Assembly (NCBI GenBank): GCA_020053565.1
Contig: JAGVMY010000160.1
Location: 1-10,278 of the forward strand
Reading direction: 5' to 3'
DNA length: 10,278 nt
Source of the DNA: Thermodesulfovibrionales bacterium
Lineage (GTDB): Bacteria; Nitrospirota; Thermodesulfovibrionia; Thermodesulfovibrionales; SM23-35
The translations under genes were made by a program, and so were the position numbers. The notes beneath the pieces are model-generated. The model was not told the origin of the DNA, did not search any database, and was given only the letters and a program-made list of their open reading frames with translations. Shown in pieces: positions 1-6,098 of this stretch. Each line of letters opens with the position of its first letter. Positions within the stretch are counted from its first letter, which is position 1.

Positions 1-503
1 ATTCTGACTGTCACAACGTGAGTACCATAGCTCTCTGCTTTATATGTCTCTGCTTCCCAGGCTTTGCATACTTCTGCCAGGAAATCTCTTCCTGCTGATG
101 AACTTTCGGTAACTTCCTCATCATTGTGTGGGCCGTAAAATCCAACTGCTGAAGCATTTATAAGCATCTTCGAGCTTAATACTTTATTTTTGATGGCATT
201 GACAACTGCCTGAGTAGTCTTGATTCTACTCTGGAATATCTTTTCTTTTACAGACTTTGTCCAACGATGATTACCAATAGATTCACCAGCTAAATTAACA
301 ACAGCACTTACATCTTGTAGTGTATGAGAGGGCAAGAGAGGTGCATAACCAGTCCACTCGATTATCTCCACATTTTTTCCAAATAATGATTGTGCTTTTG
401 CTTCATTGCTTGTAAAAACGACTACGTTATGTCCAGCAGAGAGCAACTCCTTGCATAAATTTTTCCCTATAAAACCTGTACTCCCTAATATAAGGATTTT
501 CAT
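1..503 (-). CDS. TIGR01777-family NAD(P)-binding epimerase-like protein (YfcH/SulA type), C-terminus off the left edge
   Basis: This is the N-terminal 167 codons of a protein that runs off the left edge. Starting from the ATG at 503-501, it opens with MKILILGSTGFIGKNL, a Rossmann dinucleotide-binding motif (GxxGFIG). It continues with VVNLAGESIGN, WTKSVKEKIFQSRI and INASAVGFYG. These are the signature segments of the TIGR01777 branch of the extended short-chain dehydrogenase/epimerase family (E. coli YfcH-like); they include the usual NLAGE and the SAVGFYG strand before the catalytic region. An in-frame TAA lies shortly upstream, so this ATG is the first possible start. The only GGAG upstream is about 17 nt away, so the ribosome binding site is poor. 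The gene follows the ABC permease after 73 bases on the same strand and could be read through from it, but no functional link is evident. The substrate of this family is generally unknown. Confidence 0.9.
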   Translation of the reverse strand, partial: MKILILGSTGFIGKNLCKELLSAGHNVVVFTSNEAKAQSLFGKNVEIIEWTGYAPLLPSHTLQDVSAVVNLAGESIGNHRWTKSVKEKIFQSRIKTTQAVVNAIKNKVLSSKMLINASAVGFYGPHNDEEVTESSSAGRDFLAEVCKAWEAETYKAESYGTHVVTVR

Positions 504-576
504 ATTTTTCTGTGCTCTTTACTCCAAGCTTATTCAAACCTTTATATCTAAATTTGAGAATATGTTTTTTCGCATA

Positions 577-1743
577 TTAACTTGCCCGTAATGATTCTAC
601 TATATTCATACGCGATGCTCTCACTGCAGGGAGCGCGCCGCCGACAAAGCCCATTATCAAAGAGAAGAGGAGGGCTTTGTATATAATTTCAAAGGTCAGG
701 GAAAAATTAAAGGCAAGTTCTGAAAACGTCTGAAAGTTCATTGTTGAAATAGTGAAAAGCTGTAAGAAAGAGGCAAAAAACAGTCCGATACAGCCACCTG
801 AAAATCCAAGCAATAACGACTCAATGAGAAATGCACTCAGTATGCTCGTTCTTTGAAAACCGATGGCACGTAATGTGCCGATTTCACCGGTACGGTGAGC
901 CACTGCAGCGTACATGGTGATCATAGCGCCGATGATAGCCCCGAGGGAGAATATTATCGTGAGGGATATGCCCATAATGCGGAGAAATTTTGCCATGATC
1001 TCTGACTGGTCCTTATAGTACCTGGTTTCCCTTTTTGCTTCAAGTGTAAGGCGAGGGTCGCTCTCTATTCTTTCCTTGAATCCCTGGAATTCAGAAGAGT
1101 TTCGCAGTTTTAAAAGCACTGATGAATAAACAGGTCTGCGGAATGCCTGCATGAGTTGGTCTGCATCTCCCCATATCTCTGAACTGAAGCCGGTATTTCC
1201 TGCATCAAATATCCCGACCACTGTCCAGTCACGCATGCCAAAGCGAAGGACCTCGCCTACGCCGCCTCCTTTAAACCTTTTCGCAATACTATTCCCGGCG
1301 ATTATTTCAGATGAGCCTTGTCTGGGCATACGACCCTCAACGAGTTTAACCTGTGGCCTCATCATTAATGAACTTTCTGAAATCCCCCTGATAACTACAT
1401 TGGAAGGTTTATCACTTCCTCGCTTTGGGAGACTGATAAGTACCACCAGTTCTTTGGCTAAGAGCAGCTGGCTGTTTGCTCCTAAAGCTACCTCTGGTTG
1501 GGTTTCTATTATCGAGGCCTGCAGCCTATCAACCCCGCTCTGGACTTCAGAAACAGATGATTTGCGAATGACCACCACATTATCGTATGAACCGGTTTCT
1601 ACAAGGGTTTTTTGCAGCCCTTCAGCCAACATTAAAATTGAGGCAAAGACAAATACTACCAGGGCCATACCTGAAGTAGTAAGCATAGTGGTAAGCCGAC
1701 GAGTCCAGAGATTACGAAAGCTATATGATAATGGTATTCTCAC
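577..1743 (-). CDS. ABC transporter permease, MacB/FtsX type (second permease of the cassette)
   Basis: This inner-membrane permease of 388 residues has the four-helix FtsX/MacB layout. One N-terminal transmembrane segment (about 19-41) is followed by a large periplasmic MacB core-like domain (about 42-250). Three C-terminal segments follow (about 257-281, 301-331 and 354-375). The cytoplasmic stretch HRTGEIGTLRAIGFQR (283-298) after TM2 is the usual ATPase-coupling element of this superfamily. The start is GTG at 1743-1741, directly abutting the TAG of the preceding permease. An AGGAG (1754-1758) lies about 10 nt upstream inside that gene, so translational coupling is likely. It probably pairs with the 1744-2901 permease as a heterodimer on the shared ATPase. 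Substrate unknown. The C-terminus (SRMNIVESLRAS) ends in the family's typical short tail. Confidence 0.92.
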   Translation of the reverse strand: MRIPLSYSFRNLWTRRLTTMLTTSGMALVVFVFASILMLAEGLQKTLVETGSYDNVVVIRKSSVSEVQSGVDRLQASIIETQPEVALGANSQLLLAKELVVLISLPKRGSDKPSNVVIRGISESSLMMRPQVKLVEGRMPRQGSSEIIAGNSIAKRFKGGGVGEVLRFGMRDWTVVGIFDAGNTGFSSEIWGDADQLMQAFRRPVYSSVLLKLRNSSEFQGFKERIESDPRLTLEAKRETRYYKDQSEIMAKFLRIMGISLTIIFSLGAIIGAMITMYAAVAHRTGEIGTLRAIGFQRTSILSAFLIESLLLGFSGGCIGLFFASFLQLFTISTMNFQTFSELAFNFSLTFEIIYKALLFSLIMGFVGGALPAVRASRMNIVESLRAS

Positions 1744-2901
1744 CTATCCTATTCTCCTGAGGCTGTCGGCAATGCGAATTCTTATCGCACGATAGGTTGG
1801 GAAAAGTGCAGCCACTACACCTACTATGAGTGCAGCTGCTATATCTAAGCATATGGTTTTCGTAGTTACGTTGAACACAGGGAAATAGGTACTTAACTCA
1901 GTGGCAAAAATGTGAGCTACCGGGAAAGTAAGGGTAATACCTACAGCACATCCCACCATTGTAATAAGCAGGGATTCACCGAATATCATTCCAGCAATAT
2001 GCCACCCCCTGAATCCCATGGTTTTAAAAACAGCGTATTCTCCAAAACGTTCACGAGCTGTCATTGCCATAGTATTTGCCACCACTGCCATAATGATGAC
2101 AATTACTACCAGCGAAACCAGCTGTATGGCAATGACAATCGCTTCAGTCATGGATATAAAACTGAGCTGAAAGGCTTTTTCGGTTTCAGTCAGGGTTTCT
2201 GCGAGGGAGTTTTTAAAGGTTTTGTCCACTGCAACTGCTACTTCTGCTGCAATGTGTGGGTTTGTTACGCCAATCATGTAAAAACCAACCTGATCAGCTC
2301 TAAGCGGTGCAGTTTTTTTCATATTTTCGTTGAGGTAGTCCCAATGGAAAAAGAACGCAGTCTCATCAACGGTCTTGTCTCTCCCGTAATAAATGGCTCT
2401 AATGACAAACTCCCAGTTACCCGGGAAAATAGTCCCTTTCAGGATTATACTATCACCGAGCTTCCACCCATATTTAGCAATAAGTTTACGGCCTGCAACA
2501 GCGCCCTTTCTATCTCGATAAAAAGCCATCTTCTGGTCAGGAGGAATAATAATTTCCGGATACAGGTCAAGATAGATTTTCGGTTCAACAGCGTAATTTG
2601 CGAAAAAGTTTTTTTCATCTATATAAATACCTCCAAACCAGTTCCCGTAAGATACAAGTTTTACCCCCTCTATCTGGCGTATCTTCTCTTTATAAGAAAG
2701 AGGAAGTGGAAAGACGAGTGATATGGAATTTCTCGTAACGAGCCGGCTCGCAGAAGATGCTTCGACTCCTGAATACCATGCACTTATCAAGGTTCTCAGG
2801 AGACCGAATGCAAGGATGGCAATGGTAATGCCAAGAATAGTAAGAAATGTGCGGAGTTTATGGCGGAGGGTGTTTTTAGAGATGATTTTGAGGATATACA
2901 T
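1744..2901 (-). CDS. ABC transporter permease, MacB/FtsX type (first permease of the cassette)
   Basis: This MacB/FtsX-type permease has 385 residues from the ATG at 2901. It has an N-terminal membrane segment (about 20-40), a large periplasmic domain (about 42-250) and three C-terminal segments (about 252-278, 301-334 and 351-372). The coupling stretch ARERFGEYAVFKTMGF lies between TM2 and TM3. An in-frame TTG at 2919 would add six residues. I prefer the ATG at 2901 because AAAGGTG (2908-2914) sits 6 nt before it and the N-terminus MYILKIISKNTLRHKLRTF is typical of the family. The gene overlaps the end of the ATPase by 26 nt. It is clearly divergent from the permease that follows it, so this is not a recent tandem duplication. 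Substrate unknown. Confidence 0.92.
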   Translation of the reverse strand: MYILKIISKNTLRHKLRTFLTILGITIAILAFGLLRTLISAWYSGVEASSASRLVTRNSISLVFPLPLSYKEKIRQIEGVKLVSYGNWFGGIYIDEKNFFANYAVEPKIYLDLYPEIIIPPDQKMAFYRDRKGAVAGRKLIAKYGWKLGDSIILKGTIFPGNWEFVIRAIYYGRDKTVDETAFFFHWDYLNENMKKTAPLRADQVGFYMIGVTNPHIAAEVAVAVDKTFKNSLAETLTETEKAFQLSFISMTEAIVIAIQLVSLVVIVIIMAVVANTMAMTARERFGEYAVFKTMGFRGWHIAGMIFGESLLITMVGCAVGITLTFPVAHIFATELSTYFPVFNVTTKTICLDIAAALIVGVVAALFPTYRAIRIRIADSLRRIG

Positions 2902-3577
2902 TGAGCACACCTTTATCAAGATGCTTAATGATGTGAGCCATTTTTGCAGCCCTTGGGTCGTGGGTCACCATAATAATAGTCTTGCCAAATCCGTGAACGA
3001 GGCGTTCCATAAGGTCCAATATCTCCATTGCGGAAACGCGGTCAAGGTCACCTGTTGGCTCATCTGCTACAAGTATGGTCGGATCCGGTACAACAGCTCT
3101 TGCAATAGCGACACGCTGCTGCTGCCCGCCGGAAAGCTGGCCCGGGTAATGTTCCATCCTGTCGTAGAGGTTGACGACACGGAGTGCCATCTCTGCATGT
3201 TCCCGCCGCTCTTTTCTGGAGAGACTGGTAAGAAGCAGGGGGAGTTCTACGTTTTCAAAGGCAGTGAGTACAGGAATGAGATTGTAAAACTGGAAGATAA
3301 AGCCCACGTTGGTCGCACGCCATAGCGCAAGTTCGGTTTCTGAGAGAGAGGTAATTTCTACACCGCTGACTTTGATAGTACCGCTGTCAGCCTTGTCTAT
3401 ACCGGCAATCAGGTTTAACAGGGTAGTCTTCCCTGAACCTGATGGACCCATCAATGCAAGAAATTCACCCTCGTCAATATCGAGGGTTATATCATTCAAT
3501 ACAGGAAGAATCTGGTTGCCACGATGGTATGACTTATACAGGTTTCTTATTTCTACAATGGGTGCTTTGCTCCCCAT
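2876..3577 (-). CDS. ABC transporter ATP-binding protein (LolD/MacB/DevA type)
   Basis: This 233-residue nucleotide-binding subunit has all the canonical elements. The Walker A is GPSGSGKTT (44-52), the Q-loop glutamine is Q96 in FIFQFYNL, and the ABC signature is LSGGQ (148-152). The Walker B/catalytic glutamate is ILVADEPT (168-175, E173), the D-loop follows at GDLD, and the switch histidine is H206 in MVTHD. The length and the FQFYNLIPVLTAFENVELPL segment fit the LolD/MacB/DevA branch, which powers MacB/FtsX-type permeases in trans. It sits on the cytoplasmic face of the inner membrane. Its ATG at 3577 directly follows the TAA of the adaptor gene (TAAATG), and its 3' end overlaps the first permease, so the subunits should be co-translated in fixed proportion. 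Confidence 0.95.
   Translation of the reverse strand: MGSKAPIVEIRNLYKSYHRGNQILPVLNDITLDIDEGEFLALMGPSGSGKTTLLNLIAGIDKADSGTIKVSGVEITSLSETELALWRATNVGFIFQFYNLIPVLTAFENVELPLLLTSLSRKERREHAEMALRVVNLYDRMEHYPGQLSGGQQQRVAIARAVVPDPTILVADEPTGDLDRVSAMEILDLMERLVHGFGKTIIMVTHDPRAAKMAHIIKHLDKGVLNVYPQNHL
2908..2914 (-). promoter_or_regulatory. Shine-Dalgarno for the first permease
   Basis: AAAGGTG on the minus strand, 6 nt upstream of the ATG at 2901 and inside the 3' end of the ATPase gene. This site decides in favour of the ATG over the upstream TTG at 2919. Confidence 0.6.
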
Positions 3578-4795
3578 TTACTTTTCCAGAACCTTTATCT
3601 TTGAGCCGTTTTTTATTTTATTCAAAGGCTTCAGTACTATTTTATCTCCAGCATTCACCCCGCTCAGAACTTCAATCATATCACCGATCTGCTCTCCGGG
3701 TGTTACCGGGGTTTCTACTGCCTGGTCTCCTTTGATAAGGAAGACTGCTTTCTTTCCATTTCGGGTAAGGAGAGCTGCCGGGTTCAGCGCAGTGAGGGGT
3801 TTCTGCTCTTCAGGTTTTGTCGGCCTTGAGAGGAATGCAACCTTCGCACTCATCTCAGGTAATATGCGCTGGTCATTGTCAATAAATCTGACTTTTACCA
3901 TTACCGTAGCTTTGCTGCGGTCGGCAGTCGGTACAATCATATGGATTACTCCACGGAAACGTAAGTCAGGGAGTGCATCCAGTTGTATCTCGCAAGGTTG
4001 CCCGACCTTTATCTGTCGCAGATTGGATTCACTCACATCAGCCTCTACCTGGAGAGAGCTCATATCAGCGATAGTGACCACCGCAGCCTTTGCATTGGCA
4101 GAAGCACCTATAGGTGTGACGATGTCGCCTATATCAGCATTTTTGGTTAACACGACTGCATCAAAGGGAGCGCGGATAAGGCTGTATTCAATCATTACCT
4201 TTGCTCCCTGAAGCGCTGCAGCATTAGCTTTTACTGCTGCTTCTGCAGCGGCAACTGCTGCGATTGCTTTTTTATATCGTGCCTCTGATGCATCGTAATC
4301 AGCCTTTGCCACGAATCCCTTGTCAAGTAAATCCTTATAGCGATTAAAAGAAAGGGTTGCGTCCTGGAGTTCAGCTCTAACCTGTTCAAGATTGTAGTGG
4401 GCAACATTAAGATTAGCTTCTGCCTGATCACGTGAGGCAAGAGCATCCTCATTTTCCATTCGGGCAATCACCTCATTTTTTTTCACCCGACTTCCTTCCT
4501 CAACCGAGAGAGAAATGAGGCGTCCGGTGACCTTTGATGCCACGGCAGCTTTACGCTGGGCCACTACATAACCACTGGCATTCAACAAAGTAAAGGCCTG
4601 AGACGGATAAATCTTCGCAACGCTGAAAACTTCAACTTGAACAGCTGGAGAAAAAACACCTTGAAAGTACAGGAATCCAGTGAGTACAACAACGAGTAGT
4701 GCTCCCACCCAATAGAGCAGTTTTCTATGTCTTCCCATGCGGGCAGGGGATACGGATTTGTCTATCTTTAATTTTGAAAGGTCTTCATCTGCCAT
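3578..4795 (-). CDS. Periplasmic adaptor subunit of ABC efflux (MacA/HlyD family)
   Basis: This membrane-fusion/adaptor protein has 405 residues. It has a short basic cytoplasmic N-terminus and a single membrane anchor (about 26-44). A biotinyl-lipoyl half-motif follows at about 80-115 (ASKVTGRLISLSVEEGSRVK). A helical-hairpin region at about 116-200 is rich in Ala, Glu and Lys, with several YK/RYK helices. The second lipoyl half (SLIRAPFDAVVL) begins near residue 205 and leads into beta-barrel and membrane-proximal domains. This order is standard for MacA/HlyD-like adaptors, which link an inner-membrane pump to an outer-membrane channel. The start is well supported: AAAGGAG lies 9 nt upstream. 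It is the first gene of the operon and has its own promoter. Whether it is MacA, DevB or another adaptor subtype cannot be told by eye. Confidence 0.93.
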   Translation of the reverse strand: MADEDLSKLKIDKSVSPARMGRHRKLLYWVGALLVVVLTGFLYFQGVFSPAVQVEVFSVAKIYPSQAFTLLNASGYVVAQRKAAVASKVTGRLISLSVEEGSRVKKNEVIARMENEDALASRDQAEANLNVAHYNLEQVRAELQDATLSFNRYKDLLDKGFVAKADYDASEARYKKAIAAVAAAEAAVKANAAALQGAKVMIEYSLIRAPFDAVVLTKNADIGDIVTPIGASANAKAAVVTIADMSSLQVEADVSESNLRQIKVGQPCEIQLDALPDLRFRGVIHMIVPTADRSKATVMVKVRFIDNDQRILPEMSAKVAFLSRPTKPEEQKPLTALNPAALLTRNGKKAVFLIKGDQAVETPVTPGEQIGDMIEVLSGVNAGDKIVLKPLNKIKNGSKIKVLEK

Positions 4796-4804
4796 TAATG
4801 TATG

Positions 4805-4811
4805 CTCCTTT
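4805..4811 (-). promoter_or_regulatory. Shine-Dalgarno of the adaptor gene
   Basis: AAAGGAG on the minus strand, 9 nt before the ATG at 4795. It is one of the best ribosome binding sites in the window and fixes the adaptor start. Confidence 0.7.
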
Positions 4812-4842
4812 AAAAATATGGTTGCGACTTTAATATTTAGAC

Positions 4843-4871
4843 ATTATATCAAATTCTTTTTTGTTTATTAA
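4843..4871 (-). promoter_or_regulatory. Predicted sigma-70 promoter of the ABC export operon (extended -10)
   Basis: On the minus strand a perfect TATAAT (4843-4848) is preceded by TGA, giving an extended -10 element (TGATATAAT). TTAATA (4866-4871) lies 17 bp further upstream and matches TTGACA at four of six positions. Transcription would start near 4836 and give a leader of about 40 nt that ends in the strong Shine-Dalgarno. The site lies in the 161-bp gap after the DUF4912 gene, so the four-gene cassette probably has its own transcript. Confidence 0.6.
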
Positions 4872-4956
4872 TGAAGAAGTCGAAAACAAGAAAAGAGATA
4901 AATCAAAAATAGAGAGTCAGTTCAGGTTACATGAGAAATGCTTATGTCAACATGCA

Positions 4957-5850
4957 CTACTCATATCCAATGCGGGGGCCTGCTTCGTAGAGCTCAGGCA
5001 GCACACCTTCTTCTGCAACTGCTCTCCGAGGCGTTGAAACTTTATTGGACCTTGCAACTGTCACAAAAACACCTGCAGGATTTATAAAACCAATATCTAC
5101 AATAAATTCTTTTTCAGGATTCACATCTAAATACCAGCTCCCTAATCTCTCATGTACTGCTATATCAGAATAGCTATTTGCATTCAAACCATCAAATTCA
5201 ACATCAGTCACATCATAAACTCTGAGAATAAGAGTACCTTCATGACTTGCAACAGTGTCTTCCTGCACCTCCCAGTATGCAAACAGCTTTCCTGGATCAA
5301 CAATCATAAGTGTGACACTATCCTCATCATATCCTTTCGGCAGTATCTCGGCAAGGTCGGGTGGATATTTCGCCTCTGTTACAGGACGTAAAACTTTTTC
5401 AGGTTTTCTTTCAATAAATGGTGGTACCTTTACAGGTTTTTTCAGGAGAGCTTTTCCGGGGAATGGAACCTTCTTTGCTTTGATCTCTTTTTCTGGTTTC
5501 TTGATGATTTTCTCAGGTTTAACCTTTTTTGTGACTGCAGGAGCAACCTTTTTGGGCTTTTTCTCTTTCTTTGCTACGACCTTCTTTATCTCTTTTTTCT
5601 CTGGTTTTTCCTTTATCTTAACCTTAACCTTTTCTTTCTTTGGTTTCTCAGTAATTTTTTTCTTTGCGACTTTCTTTGTGGTTTTAAGGGGGGCTTTTTT
5701 CTTCTCTGTCTTTGCTTTGACCTTTTTTATCTCTTTACTTTTTTGAACAGGTTTAAGGGTTGTTTTTGGTGTTTCCTTTTTAGATTTTTTCTCAGCTGCT
5801 GTTTCTTTTATTGTTACCGTTGTTTTTTTTGTAGTTGCCTTCTTTTTCAT
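4957..5850 (-). CDS. DUF4912 protein with a long Lys-rich N-terminal tail
   Basis: This protein of 297 residues has two very different parts. Residues 1-150 are low complexity, mostly Lys with Glu, Thr, Val, Ala and Pro (runs such as KKEKVKVKIKEKPEKKE), and resemble histone H1-like or AlaLysPro tails. Residues about 160-285 form a compact domain that I recognise as DUF4912. It has LPKGYDEDSVTLMIVDP (170-186) followed by FAYWEV (190-195), then a beta-rich region with SWYLDV and ending at GPRIGYE. The function of DUF4912 is not established. A tail this basic suggests binding to nucleic acid or another polyanion, which is inference. No signal peptide or membrane segment is visible. The start is clear: AAAGGAGGGGG lies directly upstream of the ATG at 5850. 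The gene is flanked by gaps of 161 and 248 bases, so it is probably monocistronic. Confidence 0.88.
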   Translation of the reverse strand: MKKKATTKKTTVTIKETAAEKKSKKETPKTTLKPVQKSKEIKKVKAKTEKKKAPLKTTKKVAKKKITEKPKKEKVKVKIKEKPEKKEIKKVVAKKEKKPKKVAPAVTKKVKPEKIIKKPEKEIKAKKVPFPGKALLKKPVKVPPFIERKPEKVLRPVTEAKYPPDLAEILPKGYDEDSVTLMIVDPGKLFAYWEVQEDTVASHEGTLILRVYDVTDVEFDGLNANSYSDIAVHERLGSWYLDVNPEKEFIVDIGFINPAGVFVTVARSNKVSTPRRAVAEEGVLPELYEAGPRIGYE

Positions 5851-5856
5851 AGCCCC

Positions 5857-5878
5857 CTCCTTTTGAGGATATATTTTA
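5857..5878 (-). promoter_or_regulatory. Shine-Dalgarno and tentative -10 of the DUF4912 gene
   Basis: A purine-rich AAAGGAGG (about 5856-5863) lies 5 nt or so before the ATG and is convincing. TAAAAT (5873-5878) could be a -10 with TTAACT 18 bp upstream. That would give a leader of only about 15 nt, so the promoter part is weak. Confidence 0.4.
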
Positions 5879-5955
5879 CCTTAACCCATAGGATAAAGTT
5901 AATAAAAGTTAATATAGAACAGGCTGGTAAAGAATTTTTATCACGACACCTTAAA

Positions 5956-6000
5956 GAAAAAACTTTTGAGGCGTAAACGAAGAAACTTTTGATGTGTAAA
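5956..6000. repeat. 22-bp imperfect tandem direct repeat upstream of the DUF4912 gene
   Basis: Two copies at 5956-5977 and 5979-6000 match at 19 of 22 positions with a 23-bp period. The shared core is AAACTTTTGA followed by GTAAA four bases later. They lie about 105-150 bp upstream of the DUF4912 start, in the gap after polA. They could be a regulator site, because 23 bp is close to two helical turns, or simply a short duplication. Confidence 0.5.
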
Positions 6001-6039
6001 GCACTTACGATTGCCATTTTAATAATCTGTCGTTTATAA

Positions 6040-6056
6040 TCCCGACCGTGTCGGGA
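6040..6056. repeat. Palindrome TCCCGAC-CGT-GTCGGGA in the polA/DUF4912 gap
   Basis: A perfect 7-bp inverted repeat with a 3-base loop lies 43 bases past the polA stop. On the minus strand the stem is followed by TTATAAACG, without a proper T-run, so it is at best a weak terminator for polA. A near-identical palindrome occurs at 10039-10054 inside another reading frame, which favours a dispersed short palindromic repeat. Apart from this and the direct repeat at 5956-6000, I see no gene in 5851-6098. Confidence 0.55.
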
Positions 6057-6098
6057 CTGAAGCAGCCTTTTCTATACATTTTATTTTTGAAATTGTTG

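Noticed and set aside
559..578. AATATG/CATATT hairpin with a T-run as terminator of the ABC operon
   Set aside because: The 6-bp stem is all AT except one pair, and the T-run lies in the loop rather than after the stem. It is not a credible terminator.
1151..1795. 214-codon plus-strand open frame across the second permease
   Set aside because: It lies opposite a clearly conserved FtsX permease. Its product is low in recognisable features and it has no ribosome binding site, so it is an antisense shadow.
1912..2721. 269-codon plus-strand open frame opposite the first permease
   Set aside because: Its His/Cys/Asn-rich product is typical of an antisense reading of membrane-protein codons, with no independent signal.
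2917..2919. TTG as the start of the first permease
   Set aside because: The ATG at 2901 has a Shine-Dalgarno at 6 nt and gives the usual family N-terminus. The TTG has neither.
3309..4211. 300-codon plus-strand open frame opposite the ATPase and adaptor
   Set aside because: Both genes beneath it have full family motifs. The antisense product has no coherent domain and spans the junction of the two genes.
5255..5746. Phe-rich plus-strand frame that looks like a membrane protein
   Set aside because: It is the complement of the Lys-rich tail: AAA/AAG read backwards gives TTT/CTT. It has no start signals.
6040..6056. Intrinsic terminator of polA
   Set aside because: The stem is short, and the minus strand continues TTATAAACG without a T-run. 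It is kept as a palindromic repeat instead.
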